Below are positions 11,701 to 23,133 of a stretch of 64,000 nt of DNA, in pieces. The first letter of the stretch is position 1; each line of letters begins with the position of its first letter. The DNA comes from Margaritispora aquatica (taxonomy: Eukaryota; Ascomycota; Leotiomycetes; Helotiales; Discinellaceae), in contig VJWN01000003.1 in assembly GCA_007644065.1 (NCBI GenBank), positions 1,550,001 through 1,614,000 of the forward strand. Direction: 5' to 3'. The translations under genes were made by a program, and so were the position numbers. Under the pieces are notes generated by a model that made no database searches, was not told the DNA's origin, and saw only the letters and a list, made by a program, of their open reading frames with translations.

Positions 11701-14254
11701 GCTTGCCAAAAACGTTGTAGCACTCAAGGTGCTGATCGAGATCGGCCAAACTGAAGGAAACCTCTTGAAAGGATCGTGGCGCGATATTCTGATGTGTATC
11801 AGTCAGCTTGATAGACTACAGCTTATCTCGGATGGTGTGGACGAAAGCTCTATTCCAGATGTCTCCAAGGCACGTATAGTCACTCCCTCGCGAACGGATA
11901 CAAACGCTTCGAGAAAGTCAAGTCAGTCGACTAGACCTGCACGCCCAAGGCCGAGATCTACCACAGCAAGCACAAGCTACTCAATGGAAATCGCAATGGA
12001 AAGTAGATCAGATGAAGTTCTCAAAGGGGTTGATCGGATCTTTATGAATACAGCAAATCTTTCTGGAGCAGCAATCGTACATTTCGTGACGGCACTGACA
12101 GAAGTGAGTTGGGAGGAAATCAAGATTTCTGGTCAGAATGAGTCTCCACGAACCTACAGTCTACAAAAACTTGTCGAGATCAGTTATTACAACATGTCTC
12201 GTGTCAGATTCGAGTGGACAGCTATTTGGGCGGTGTTAGGAGAGCACTTCAACAGAGTTGGTTGTTATAATAACACAACAGTTGTGTTCTTCGCTCTGGA
12301 CTCACTTCGACAATTGTCAATGCGTTTTATGGAGATCGAGGAACTTCCTGGATTTAAATTCCAGAAAGACTTTCTGAAGCCATTCGAACATGTCATGTCG
12401 AATAGCACTGTGGTCACAGTCAAGGATATGGCACTCCGCTGCTTAATCCAGATGATACAAGCACAGGGTCACAATATTCGTTCGGGATGGAGGACTATGT
12501 TTGGTGTGTTCACGGTGGCCGCACGAGAACCCTATGAAAGCATTGTCAACCTTGCCTTTGAAAATGTCAATCAAGTCTACAAAACTCAGTTTGGCGTGAT
12601 CATCTCCCAAGGAGCTTTTGCAGATCTGATAGTCTGCTTGACCGCGTTCTCGAAGAACATGAAGTTTCAAAAGAAAGGGCTTCAGGCAATAGAGACGCTG
12701 AAATCCATAATACCCAAAATGTTGAAAACACCAGAATGCCCATTATCAAAGAAATCAGTCGCAAACTCTGACGGATCTCTCAGGTCTGCAGAACCAGGAT
12801 CAAAGCAAGTCAGTAGGACAAGTCAAGAAGAGGCTTTCTGGTACCCAGTGCTGTTTGCGTTCCACGATGTTCTTATGACAGGAGAAGACTTGGAGGTCAG
12901 GTCCAACGCCCTGAATTATCTGTTCGAAGCTCTCACCCGCTATGGAGGCGACTTTCCACCCGATTTCTGGGACATTCTCTGGACGAATATTTTGCACCCT
13001 ATCTTCACTGTTCTCAGGTCAAAAACTGAAATGTCAAACGTATTGAGCCACGAGGAGCTTTCCGTTTGGCTATCTACAACTATGATTCAAGCCCTTCGCA
13101 ACATGATCTCTCTTTTCACGCATTATTTCGAATCGCTTGAGTACATGCTCGACCGAGTCCTAGACTTGCTTGAACTGTGTATATGCCAGGAGAATGACAC
13201 AATTGCCAGAATCGGTAGTAACTGCTTGCAGCAACTGATCCTGCAAAATGTGAAGAAATTCCATCCCGATCACTGGACCAAGATAGTAGGCGCGTTTGTT
13301 GAACTTTTCGAGAAAACAACGGCGTATCAGCTGTTCACGGCAACCTCAACACCAAGCATGCACAACACCAGTTCTCCAGTAGATGAGGTTACAGTCGAGA
13401 CGGCCTCTCTGAAGATAAATGGAGCTAATGGTTCCAATGCACCTGAGGTTGAGATCATCAACGACGACGAAGCAAAAACGCCAACAGCTGGACCAAATGA
13501 TCTCGAGGATTATAAGCCCCAGTCAGACCCGCATCCACAACCTATTGTGGTAACAGCTGCACGACGCCGATATTTCAACCAGATTATCACTCGCTGTGTG
13601 CTTCAACTTCTCATGATCGAGACTGTGAATGAGCTCTTTTCAAATGATGCAGTGTATGCTCAAATTCCTAGCCCGGAGCTACTTCGACTTATGGGTCTTC
13701 TCAAGAAGTCATACCTTTTCGCTAAGCGCTTCAACGAGAATAAGGAGCTCCGCATGCGTTTATGGCGTGAGGGTTTCATGAAGCAGCCTCCTAATTTGCT
13801 CAAGCAGGAGAGCGGAAGTGCAGCTACATATGTGAGCATCTTACTCAGGATGTATCATGATGAAGGCGAGGAGCGCAAGCGTAACCGCGTAGACACGGAG
13901 TCAGCACTTGTGCCTCTGTGCGCAGATATCATCCGCGCCTTCACGCAGCTTGAAGAGGAGTCACAGCAGCGAAATATCGTCGCATGGCGACCTGTTGTAG
14001 TGGATGTTCTGGAAGGATACACAAATTTCCCAAGCGAGGGCTTTGAGAAGTATGTCGAGGTCTTCTACCCTCTCGGCATCGAGCTTTTGAACAGGGATTT
14101 GGGTCTCGAGATCAGGCTTGCTTTGCAAGGACTGTTGAGGCGAGTCGGAGAGGTGAAGCTGGGCTTGCCGGAGACGAAGAGACCTACCACGCCAACGAGC
14201 CCCAGCGCCAGATCTTTCAGCGGGTCAACGAGGAGGGGCAGCCGTGCGCCTTGA
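8748..14254 (+). CDS. SEC7: SEC7 ARF guanine nucleotide exchange factor (BIG type)
   Basis: Exons 8748-10001 and 10055-14254 give 1817 residues. The protein activates ARF GTPases at the trans-Golgi. The N-terminal 450 residues are the DCB/HUS helical region (VFEVCCEIFWLMLKFMR near the exon end). The catalytic Sec7 domain lies at about 635-830 (FNFKPKRGLKLLL, then FLGDPDDRN), with the catalytic glutamate of the FRLPGEAQKIDRFM loop at about 724 and AYSVVMLNTDQHS at its end. HDS repeats with long helices fill the rest (YNMSRVRFEWTAIW), ending in a Ser/Thr/Arg tail. The single intron has a GC donor (AAG/GCAAGC) and a GCTAAC branch site, and joins MRAPFK to KEIEVF in phase 0. The start at 8748 has a CCACCATGA context; many fungal homologues are longer at the N-terminus, so an upstream exon or start may be missed. 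Confidence 0.95.
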
Positions 14255-14624
14255 GGGCCGAACGAACAGGGTAAGTCAGCTGATATTTGGAATGGCGAGT
14301 TTTCTTTTCTTGAGTTTAGCGCAGCATCTAGGGCAGATGGGCATGCAGCATGTATGAATTAGATTGGGCAGAAGATCGAATTCCTCAAATTTGAGCTTGG
14401 GTCGCGGGCGTCTGTTCAGGATGATAGTGCTACCAAGCGAGAGTGGGAACGCTGGCAATGTCATGGGCTCCCAAGGTGGGTATATTAGATGGTTAGGAGT
14501 ATGTTGTGTGTACAAATATACCGCTCGATTTCTCACTTGTTGTTTTTGGTTGAGTAGGCACTTGTAGAATACAAAGGCGTGGAATTATCTCCTCATTAGT
14601 GCATAGATCAATCAGAATGTGTTC
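14255..14624. other. Convergent 3' region, SEC7 and dehydrogenase
   Basis: This short gap holds the two 3' UTRs. Frames at 14276-14536 and 14364-14567 have no protein-like features. I see nothing else. Confidence 0.35.
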
Positions 14625-16049
14625 TCATTTATTCCTCATAAGCTCCAACACCATCGCCTCCCCCGTTAGCTGCTCCGCTGTCTTCGCCTTCTCTGGCTCC
14701 AGTTTCCCGCCACCATTGACAAACACCCTCTCCGCGATGCCTTTCCCCACTAGATTCTCAATCTCCCTACAAACCGCCTGCGTTACTTCCACGGTCGTGC
14801 TAGAGCCACCGAGATCTTTGGTCCGTGTACTTGCCTCAGTCACGTTCTCGACAGCAGTCATGAGTAGCTCGGCAGCGGGTACTTGACCGACCCAGCGGAG
14901 CATCTCAGAGGCCGTCCAGAATGTTGCGACGGGGTTGGCGATGCCGAGACCGGTGATGTCGAATGCAGAGCCCTGGGCGTGTTAGTGTGTTGCACGTTTG
15001 GGATGGGTTTTATGGATGGCAGAATATGTATTGTCGTGGATAATGGCATATGTGGTGGCGTTCGAGATTTTGATGGAATGCATGCTTACATGAATTGGCT
15101 CGAACATAGAAGGGTTTTGCCGAGTAGGATCAAGATTGCTAGTAGGTGCAATACCAATCGAACCTGCTAGTGCTGCAGCCAGATCGGACAATATATCTGC
15201 ATGCAAATTTGTCGCAACAATGGTATCAATGCTCGCTGGATTGAGCACCATGCGGGTTGTCATCGCGTCAACTAGCATCTTATCCCACTCCACATCAGGG
15301 AAGTCCTGAGCAACCTCTGCTGCAACCTTGTCCCAAAAGACCATGCCATTTCTTTGAGCATTACTTTTCGTGACGACCGTCAACTTCTTTCTAGGCCTAC
15401 TGCGTGCTGTCTCGAACGCAAAGCGGATGATGCGTTCTGTGCCATGGTGCGTGAAGACCGAAACTTCGGTGGCTACGCTCCATGGCTGGTTAACATGCGA
15501 TGTTCCTCCATGCCCAGCATATTCTCCCTCCGAATTCTCGCGGATGATAACCCAGTCAAGATCTTGGGGCCGTGAGTGCAGGGCATGCAGAGGTGAGGTA
15601 GTGCCTCGTAAGACTCGAGTCGGTCGAACATTGGCATACTGCTGCAGTGGTTGGCAGATAGCTAGACGGAGACCCCAAAGTGAGACGTGGTCTGGCACAT
15701 CTAGTATATTCCATTAGCCTGAATCTTCATGATAGTGGGGTAGAATAGAACAAAACATACCAGGAGCTCCGACAGCTCCAAAGAGAATTGCATTGAACTT
15801 CTTGAGCTGTTCCAGTGCATCGTCTGGTAGATACCTCCCTTCTCTCTTGTAGTATGCACTACTCCATTCGAAATGCTCAAAATGTATGTCGAAAGAGCTC
15901 ATGCACTTTGCTACATGTTGTAGGACAACCCGTCCAGCTTCGATGACTTCAATACCAATACCATCTCCAGGGATCAAGGCAATTTTGTAGGATTGCCGAC
16001 CTGGTGCTGCAATTCCTGTGGTGCCCTGTGAGGTTGTGACTGTCGCCAT
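14625..16049 (-). CDS. Tartrate dehydrogenase/isopropylmalate dehydrogenase family
   Basis: Minus-strand exons 16049-15761, 15700-15090 and 14972-14625 join in frame to 415 residues. The family comprises NAD(P)- and metal-dependent beta-decarboxylating dehydrogenases acting on isocitrate, 3-isopropylmalate, D-malate or tartrate. Signatures are IALIPGDGIGIEV near the N-terminus, AILFGAVGAPDVPDHVSLWG across intron 1, ENSEGEYAGHGG, KSNAQRNGMVFWDKV (catalytic lysine region), DAMTTRMVLNP, and NLHADILSDLAAALAGSIG with the metal-binding aspartates. FEPIHGSAFDITG spans intron 2. The VPDHVSLWG motif and the EYAGHGG loop fit the tartrate/D-malate (TtuC/DmlA) branch better than LEU2, but substrate is inference. 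The last 45 residues extend beyond the usual bacterial length. No clear mitochondrial presequence is visible. Confidence 0.9.
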
Positions 16050-16307
16050 TTTGAATTGAGGTTTAAACGAAACGACATTTTAACTGTTGGTGTTTTCGGT
16101 TGAATATGTACCTTACCTAAGAGGGGGAGTATTATGGCGGGGTAGAGTTCGGCAACATTGTGGAGATCAAGTAGATGCTAGCTCATTTCGGGCTATGTCA
16201 TCATTCACCTAATCTGGACTACATACTAAGGTATCTCATGAGATATAAATTAAAGATGACCACAATACTCTAATTTTTTACAAAGATTAATGAACGCTTA
16301 GAATCTA

Positions 16308-18627
16308 TCATGCTCCTGGCTTCCCTTTTCGTAGCGATGGATACAGCACAGCTCTCGCCTGAGAGATCATATTCATTTCTTTCTGAATTATCTCCTTTTG
16401 GGCTTCCACGAGTTCCTCCGCCTTCACCAGTTCTTTCATTTCATCAAGAGCAAGGTCGTCCTCAACAATTTCCTCTATTACACGTAAAAGATGCCGCTCT
16501 ACGGTTTGCATGAGTACGTTCGCAACGAATTGGCGGCACACAATCTAGAGCAAGTCACTATTTCTCCCTATCAATATCGCCACAAAGAGTACATACCTCG
16601 TAATGAGTCCACATCGCATCTAAAAGATTACGAGCAGTCTCAATCGTCCATTGTTCCGGTGTAAGAAGTTCCTGCATCTTTGCAATATCTTCTGGTCGTA
16701 GCTCGTCCTTGTCGTCCAACTCTTCAGTGTTTTCAACACCATTCACAAAACGCTTCGAGGTTCTCGCAACCCGTTGAGCTCGATATTTTTTCATGAACTC
16801 TTTGTCAAAATTCTGGCATGTGGCCAGCCGGTCTTCTTCGAGGTTTTCAAGCTCAGCGAAGGCCTTGAGTTTTCGCTTTTCCAGGGCTAGCATGAGGTGC
16901 TTATTCAGATAACGCTCTGCAACGACTGCGTTATTACCGAATCCTTCATTGTGCTTCGAGGATTTCGCTCTCTTTGAAAACGCAGCTACTGTCGCCGTCT
17001 CGAAGTAATTTCTACAGCAGTCAAACACATTGTTGATATGCTGCGTTGCTATCGGTTCCCATGTATCTGTTAGGAGCCAAAATGCCTTATTGATCACCTC
17101 CTCATTGTCAAATCCCGGCAGTCCTGTCTTCCGCATTGAGTCGAGGAGTCTGGCCAAGTCTTTCACCCCTTCATCTATTGATTTCATGGGCACTTCTGGC
17201 TTGATGTCGTTTTGTTGTGCGCGAAAGACAGATCGCAAGTCTGAATTTGGATCTACTTCTGGCACACGCCCTTCCAACTCCCACATTTGTCCAAATTTCA
17301 GCAACTTATCGCGAAAATCTTCGCTCTGATCCACTACACGAGCTCTGAGATGTATCGGATGGGGACCATCATAACTACGAATGTCGCTTTCATAGTATCC
17401 TCGACCGTGATCTCGCGACATTTTCTTGAGTTTTTCCAAACACTTCTTCATTGAAGCTGCGAGCTGTTCATCACTCAGATCTCCTCCTAATCTTTCTAAA
17501 TCCTTCTTCAGTTTCTGCTCTCTCTGCTCAAACCTTGCCCGGAGTTTAGGTAGTTCCTTCTTTGCAACCGCAAAAAGTAGGACACCTAGACGATACCGAA
17601 GCTGTGCGATTCCAGTGTCCTTCTTGTCCAATTCATTCCATGGAATATTTTCTTCGAAAAATCTTCTTTCTTTCTCATCCCTATCATCCTGGGTTGTGCA
17701 GCCAGCCAGTTCCTCTTCATTTCTGTTCACTAGTACATGCCATTGGAATGGAAACGTCTTCTTGAAATCAATATCCTGACCTTGTACCATCCTTACACAC
17801 TCAGTCGCTTTGCCACCAGCTTCATCAGGCATAGTCAGGACGGCTATAATCCGCCCACTGCTTACCCGAAGGGTCTTACACATCCTCAGGATTTTGTGGT
17901 TCTCAATGTCGTCCGTGGCTTTTGCTACTGCTAAAACAATCGAATGGCTCTTAACCATTTCGTTCTGAACCATAGTCCTCACCATCTCAACGTTGCCATC
18001 TTCCCACTTATCTAATTCAATAAGGCCTGGCAAATCGAGCAGCTGTAGGTCTAGTTCATTTGGTCCAGATATTGTGATAGTAAGTGTGTCGCTAGTCCAT
18101 TGTTTCTTTCCCTTGCTTTCTTTGGGATTGAAGATAATGTCATGAACTTGGTCCATAAGTGGGACCATCGCTTGTCTCCAATATTTTCGATCCAAGCTTC
18201 GCTTAAAGTTGCTGAGTGTTGTTTTCTCTGCTGGTGGTCTGACTGGGTCTGGAATGATACCAAGTTGTACCAACACTTCGGGCTTACGCAACAATGTGAC
18301 CTGGGTCTTGTACTTGGTGCAGATGCCTTCTTTCCTCGGAAATGGAATACCTGCAATCGCCTCCAAGACGGAACTTTTTCCTGAAGACTGAGATCCGCAA
18401 ACAATTATCTGTGGCAGGGAATGTCCACCACTGCCCTGGTCTACTCCCAACTCTCTAAGTCGATCGAGGACATTAAGAATCTTTGCATGTTCTCCTATCG
18501 GATCCAGGAAAGACTTTGATTCAACGGGCGGTGGAAGGTGCTGTTCGGGGAGTTCAGCTGGGGTGGATCCATTGGCAAACTGATAACCATCATCCTCATA
18601 ATCGGAAAATCCATCACTATGAGACAT
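16308..18627 (-). CDS. Dynamin/Mx-like large GTPase
   Basis: Minus-strand exons 18627-16597 and 16544-16308 join to 755 residues. The GTPase domain has the P-loop GSQSSGKSS (78-86), a switch I threonine in GICTKYKTQVT (105), and the G3 motif DLPG (199-202). The usual G4 TKxD reads TMPD (266-269). A stalk follows (ARFEQREQKLKKDLERL onward). The second exon supplies the GTPase effector helix (FVANVLMQTVERHLL) and a coiled-coil tail. Intron 16545-16596 has donor GTATGT; reading through it would end the protein early and lose the effector helix. The family self-assembles on membranes and remodels them. It has no PH domain or proline-rich tail and is not a plain VPS1 or DNM1, so its role is unknown; fungal Mx-like paralogues are common and fast-evolving. 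Confidence 0.9.
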
Positions 18628-19628
18628 CGTGTTCTCGCCTGCGGCTCCACGTTGGGTGCTTATATTGCCAATAAATATCTAGCAATGATTGTGTAGAACA
18701 ATAGATACTTCTCGATGATTATGACCTTCGAAGGAAGTCTTGTGATCAGATAGGGATAGAATGAGCAACCATGAACTTGCTTGGGATATATCGGTATATG
18801 AGTTGCGTCAAAGCTTTAGGGCGAAACACGACCTCACATTTGGGTTCAGGAATGCATGATGCATCAATCGTGATTTCAGCCTTGAAAAAGCAAGTATGGC
18901 TTTAGCTCCCACCCATAGCCTCCCACTCATAGCCACCACCACCTCCTCCTCCTCCTCCTCATTAGTCTTGTGAGCCTTGAGGAGGCATTGCTCCAGGTCA
19001 TGCCTTCAGGTTGGCTGAGGGCTGAGACTATGAATATGTTTTTGTTGAGAATTAAGTTCTCAATACAAATTTCGCCACAAAGGGTCGAATAAGGTCACCG
19101 ACTTGATAGCCTACTATTGGATGCCACTTCCCCATATCTTTTTCAGCTACGATTTTAGCGAGCGGTGGTCAACGTTGATTCATACATTATGCATTTTGTT
19201 CAATCGCAAGGGAGCCTTTCCTTAGGATTGTGGCTAGGCAACCCTCCACCACACCTGCTTGGATGCTTTTCTTACGTTCCTCAACACCTTTATGTACGGT
19301 GTCCACGCGTCCTAGTCACTGCCTCTAGGATGTAATGATAGGCAAAGGCCAAAAAACACTAAGCCACAGATCTCGGTAGTACTGTACAATCTTCATATTC
19401 GGCCCTCGCACGACCTTCTTATTTCAATAGGCAAGACGACTGTTGCCGCCCAGACCAGCGAAGCTTGAGCTCTCCCACCAAAGCGTTCGAAATTCCCAAA
19501 GTCCTAAACACCTCCAAACAATTTCAAGTACTTAAAGATCTGTATCATACCCATCATCAGAATCATTTTCTAGTGCTATCAAGAGCATTCGTATAGATAG
19601 CTCAATCTCCACTTTTGGCAGCGCGACA
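18628..19628. promoter_or_regulatory. Divergent promoter between the dynamin-like and zinc-finger genes
   Basis: About 1 kb separates these two start codons, transcribed away from each other. It holds a pure CCT triplet run at about 18942-18960 and otherwise mixed sequence with no open frame of note. A pyrimidine- and A-rich leader precedes 19629. Confidence 0.4.
18942..18960 (+). repeat. (CCT)6 microsatellite
   Basis: Six perfect CCT units sit in the divergent promoter described above. CT-rich runs are common in fungal promoters, so this may be functional or simply slippage. Confidence 0.8.
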
Positions 19629-21562
19629 ATGATTGATCCAATCTCCATAATCGCAGCTATCTGTGGAATCATAACTGCGTTGAAGGCTCTGCACGAGTGG
19701 TGGGAGCTGTATCAGCAGAAGAGACTTACATCAAATAATGAAAACTCTACGAATACGGTATCTAATCTTCTCAATGCATTCACTAGAGTCTGGACAAGAT
19801 ACAACAGAATTGTAGCTTACCTTGGATTGAGATTTTCCTCGAGCTTTAATGGTATGTATCCACTTTCAGGTCCTGTGACTAGCAATTAATCATTGTAGAC
19901 AAATTGATGAAAAATCTAAATGATTTGCGACCACGATTACAGATCTTACACTCGAGCCTTAGAGACCTGGAAAAGTTTCGTCATGATACATCCAAGCTTA
20001 GCGAAGAGGGACTTCTTGCTAAGCTCGAAGAGTTAGACAACATCACAAATCGTATCGAAGGAGACACTGAACATTCATTGACGAGCTTGTGTCTAGCTCA
20101 GCTGCCCTCAGAAGAAGACTTCTCATTCATGGAAGACGAGAAGCTTGAATCAACTCTTCCCCATCGACAATTTTGCGAGGGGGCAAAAGTGTTTCAAACT
20201 GGAAACAGGGACGAGCAAGCCCTATCTATTCTCGCAAATGCTTCTCCATCCAAATCTGGCTGGGGATATATCTGCAAGTACTGCGGTTTGGAGGTTGGTC
20301 ATTATCCAGCTATTCGAATCTCACATGCTGGAAAGCCCATGGATTCGTCCTTGCTTCTGACTGCATCTCATCTTGTTGCATTTCGATCTTTACGCAATCG
20401 CCGGGCATTTTATCGCTGTCTCCCGTGCTATAAGCAGAGAAAGTTTGTGGAGTTTCCGTCGGCACTGGCTTTTGAAAAACACATGAAGGAGCATGCCGGC
20501 TTCACCCTCTTGAATAAGCATGACGAAAATGAAAGGGTTGCATGGATGCTTGAGAAAGAAGTTGAATTCATGAAGGGGTCTGTCTTGGAAAACATACCTA
20601 AGGAACCCGATGACTTGGTTCCAGTTGTCCAATCCGTACGCGATATTACTGTTGAAGAGGCGATCTCAGTCTCTGAAACGTCTGATACCCCTCAGCCGGA
20701 TCTATTTACAGACCACCAAGGCCAGCCTAGCCAAGAAGACTATTATGAAGTTTCGGACATGGAAGAAGAAATACCTGATTCAGCGATCAAAAAATCGTCC
20801 AAAAGCGAAGAAAAGAAGCCGGAATTCTACAGCAATGGACGCATGTACTCTGAAACAGCGTTTGCCAGAGTGTCGAAGTTTAGTGCACCCTCGAATCGGT
20901 CAACTAGACCCGAGTATGTACCCGGCAGTTTTCCTCTTGGTTCTGGAACGGGCAGTCCCGTGCTCACAAGATCCCGCGAGAGTAGTGTGTTTGAAGTTGA
21001 GGCAAAGGACGCGAAATTCGAGCTAGCTTCAAGCTCTATGATCGAAGAAGATATCAAAAATATGAGTCTCGAAAAGCCCTTGAGCGAGTTGCAGTCCATT
21101 TCAGAGCTGAAGGAACTCCCGGCTCATCCTGTCGCCGTACCTGTGGAACTAGAAGCAATAGCGCCTCAAAACTTGATATTACCGACAAGTTCATCTATGC
21201 ATCAAGATATCAAACCGTCGGGTCCATCCCATCACACGAACGCTCTTCCACGACCCCTCCACACCAAGACTGTGCCAGAAACCGGAGGCGCTGTCATACC
21301 TTCAGCATCGCATTTGACTCCGAACAGGGCTCCATATCCAGTGACCCCAATAACAGAGATGAGCTCCGTCCCTTCAGTGAAGCCAGAGTTTTGGATTATG
21401 ATAGGTGGTGTGTACGTTGGTATGTTGAACGAGGAAATCATCGCCGAGCAGAACGCGATGCCTCTAGATTCATGGATAGAGACCATGCCATTTTTTCAAA
21501 AGTCGACAGGCAAAAAATATATGATGAAGCTGTCGGGAACTGGGGATTTTGTTTACAAGTAA
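19629..21562 (+). CDS. Hypothetical protein, hydrophobic N-terminus and zinc-binding motifs
   Basis: Exons 19629-19851 and 19899-21562 join in phase 1 (donor GTATGT) to 628 residues. I do not recognise a named family. The first 28 residues (MIDPISIIAAICGIITALKA) resemble the N-termini of fungal STAND/HeLo-like proteins, followed by helices to about 150. A cysteine/histidine region at about 200-285 holds YICKYCG, YRCLPCYK and FEKHMKEH, which could bind one or two zinc ions. The second half is disordered, rich in Ser, Pro and Glu. The last 60 residues (KPEFWIMIGGVYVGML, then KYMMKLSGTGDFVYK) look folded again. It is divergent from the dynamin-like gene. The fold of both ends and any immunity or cell-death role are inference only. 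Confidence 0.75.
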
Positions 21563-21839
21563 ACACCACCACGATCGATCGGGCCTGGTTAGAATCGGAC
21601 TGTTCAATGCTAAAACGTAGCTAGCTGATATAATATCACAAGAACCCAAGTATCCCAAGAAATTGAGGGTAACCTCTCTTGAAGCTGTTACGATATGCTT
21701 TTCCAATGTGCATAACATTCAAGGAAATTCTAAAGCATGTTTTATCCTACCAACCTCGAATGATGAGAAAATTGCTTTTATATTAGGGTTTCTTGTTCGT
21801 ATCGACATAAGGGACATTTTGCAACTATTTACCAAATAA

Positions 21840-23133
21840 TTATACAGCTGATTCGTGAAATTCGAATTCCACTGTTTTGTTTATTCCACCACTCAGATGT
21901 GTATCGTGTGTGAGGTCACTTTCCCTCCTCCCCCCACGTGATGATGTCCCATCCACAATGTGCTCTTGAGAACTTGACACTTGGCCGTTGGCATCAACCC
22001 GTGTTTCAAGATGATTCATCGAGTACATCCCGATTGTACCGTTTATAGTCTTGTTCTTGCCCCCTCGGTTGTTAGACATGAATTTTTGGCTTCGACTTTG
22101 GGAAGAGCTTTCATGGATATGGTTGGAAACAATCAGTCTTGAAGCCAGAATATCAATGCTGCCGTATGTTAGAGAATAAAACCTTTGGATAGCCGGGATT
22201 GAGCCACTTACAACATTACTACTGGGAATAGACACTCAAGAGTGTACACAAATCGATCAACTTGTCCTGCCACATTACTCGCAGTCTGCGCAGTGGTCTG
22301 GAACGAGTACGTGATAGCTCTTGAGAACCCGATGGCCGCCAGAACCGTGAGTCTCACTTCAGTACTCCTCATCAGATATTGAAACAGTCCAGAGGTTGAA
22401 GACACTTCTGCAGAGATCTTTTTCGCCGACGCGAACTTCCGCAAGAGGAAGAAGGCACTTATACATTCAACCAGGGCGATTCCGCAGAAGTAGCCGATGT
22501 GCAGACGGTTGATGAACTTTTGTCGAGAATCGTTGCCCGCTGTAATGTCTTTGGCCCGGTCGACGAGTATAAACACTCTGAGGACGAGCAGGATGCCCAT
22601 TATTGACCAGAAAAGGCTTTGGAATGCCACTCGGCTCTTTTTGTTGAGGACTCGGATGAGTATGAGATAGCTGTAGAAGGACATTCCTGCTTCTTGGATC
22701 TAATGAGGAGTTTATTAGTGGTTGTTACAAAAAGCAACAAGTGTATACATACAAGCCATGCTATGTCTGCAAATGCTGCAGCAACGACTGTCGATGTCGT
22801 GGGGTAGTTGGCATAAAATGCATAGTAACATAATCCTATAAGATAATTTAGCCTCTTCATCTTCAAAGTAAGAAGTAACACCGGATGCCGCTACTAGAGT
22901 GCATTGAAGAAGCAACACTCTGCTATTGAAATATTGGAATTGAATGCAATTTACGTACCATTTGCAATACAACCAGCAGCAGACGTCACAATGGGTACCA
23001 TAGCCAAAGGAGAAAGGCTCGTGATACCCACAATCATGAATCCAAGCAAGAAATTGACAAGGTCAATACTTGACAAAATGGCCCAGCTCTCCTCGAAATA
23101 AGGCTGAATAGCCACTACCGTGACGTTTGACAT
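21840..23133 (-). CDS. Fungal integral membrane protein, about seven TM helices
   Basis: Minus-strand exons 23133-22959, 22835-22753, 22699-22212 and 22158-21840 join in frame to 354 residues. Hydrophobic segments include SIDLVNFLLGFMIVGITSL, TTSTVVAAAFADIAWL, SLFWSIMGILLVLRVFIL, IGYFCGIALVECISAFFLL, VRLTVLAAIGFSRAITY and TLECLFPVVMFIDILA, consistent with six or seven passes. The C-terminal 100 residues are hydrophilic, rich in Ser, Gly and His. The first intron uses the CTTATAG acceptor; nearer acceptors break the frame. The pattern of YANYPTTSTVV and ADIAWLIQEAG is, from memory, that of an unnamed conserved fungal membrane family; no enzymatic motif is seen. An alternative start lies nine codons upstream at 23160. 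Confidence 0.72.
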
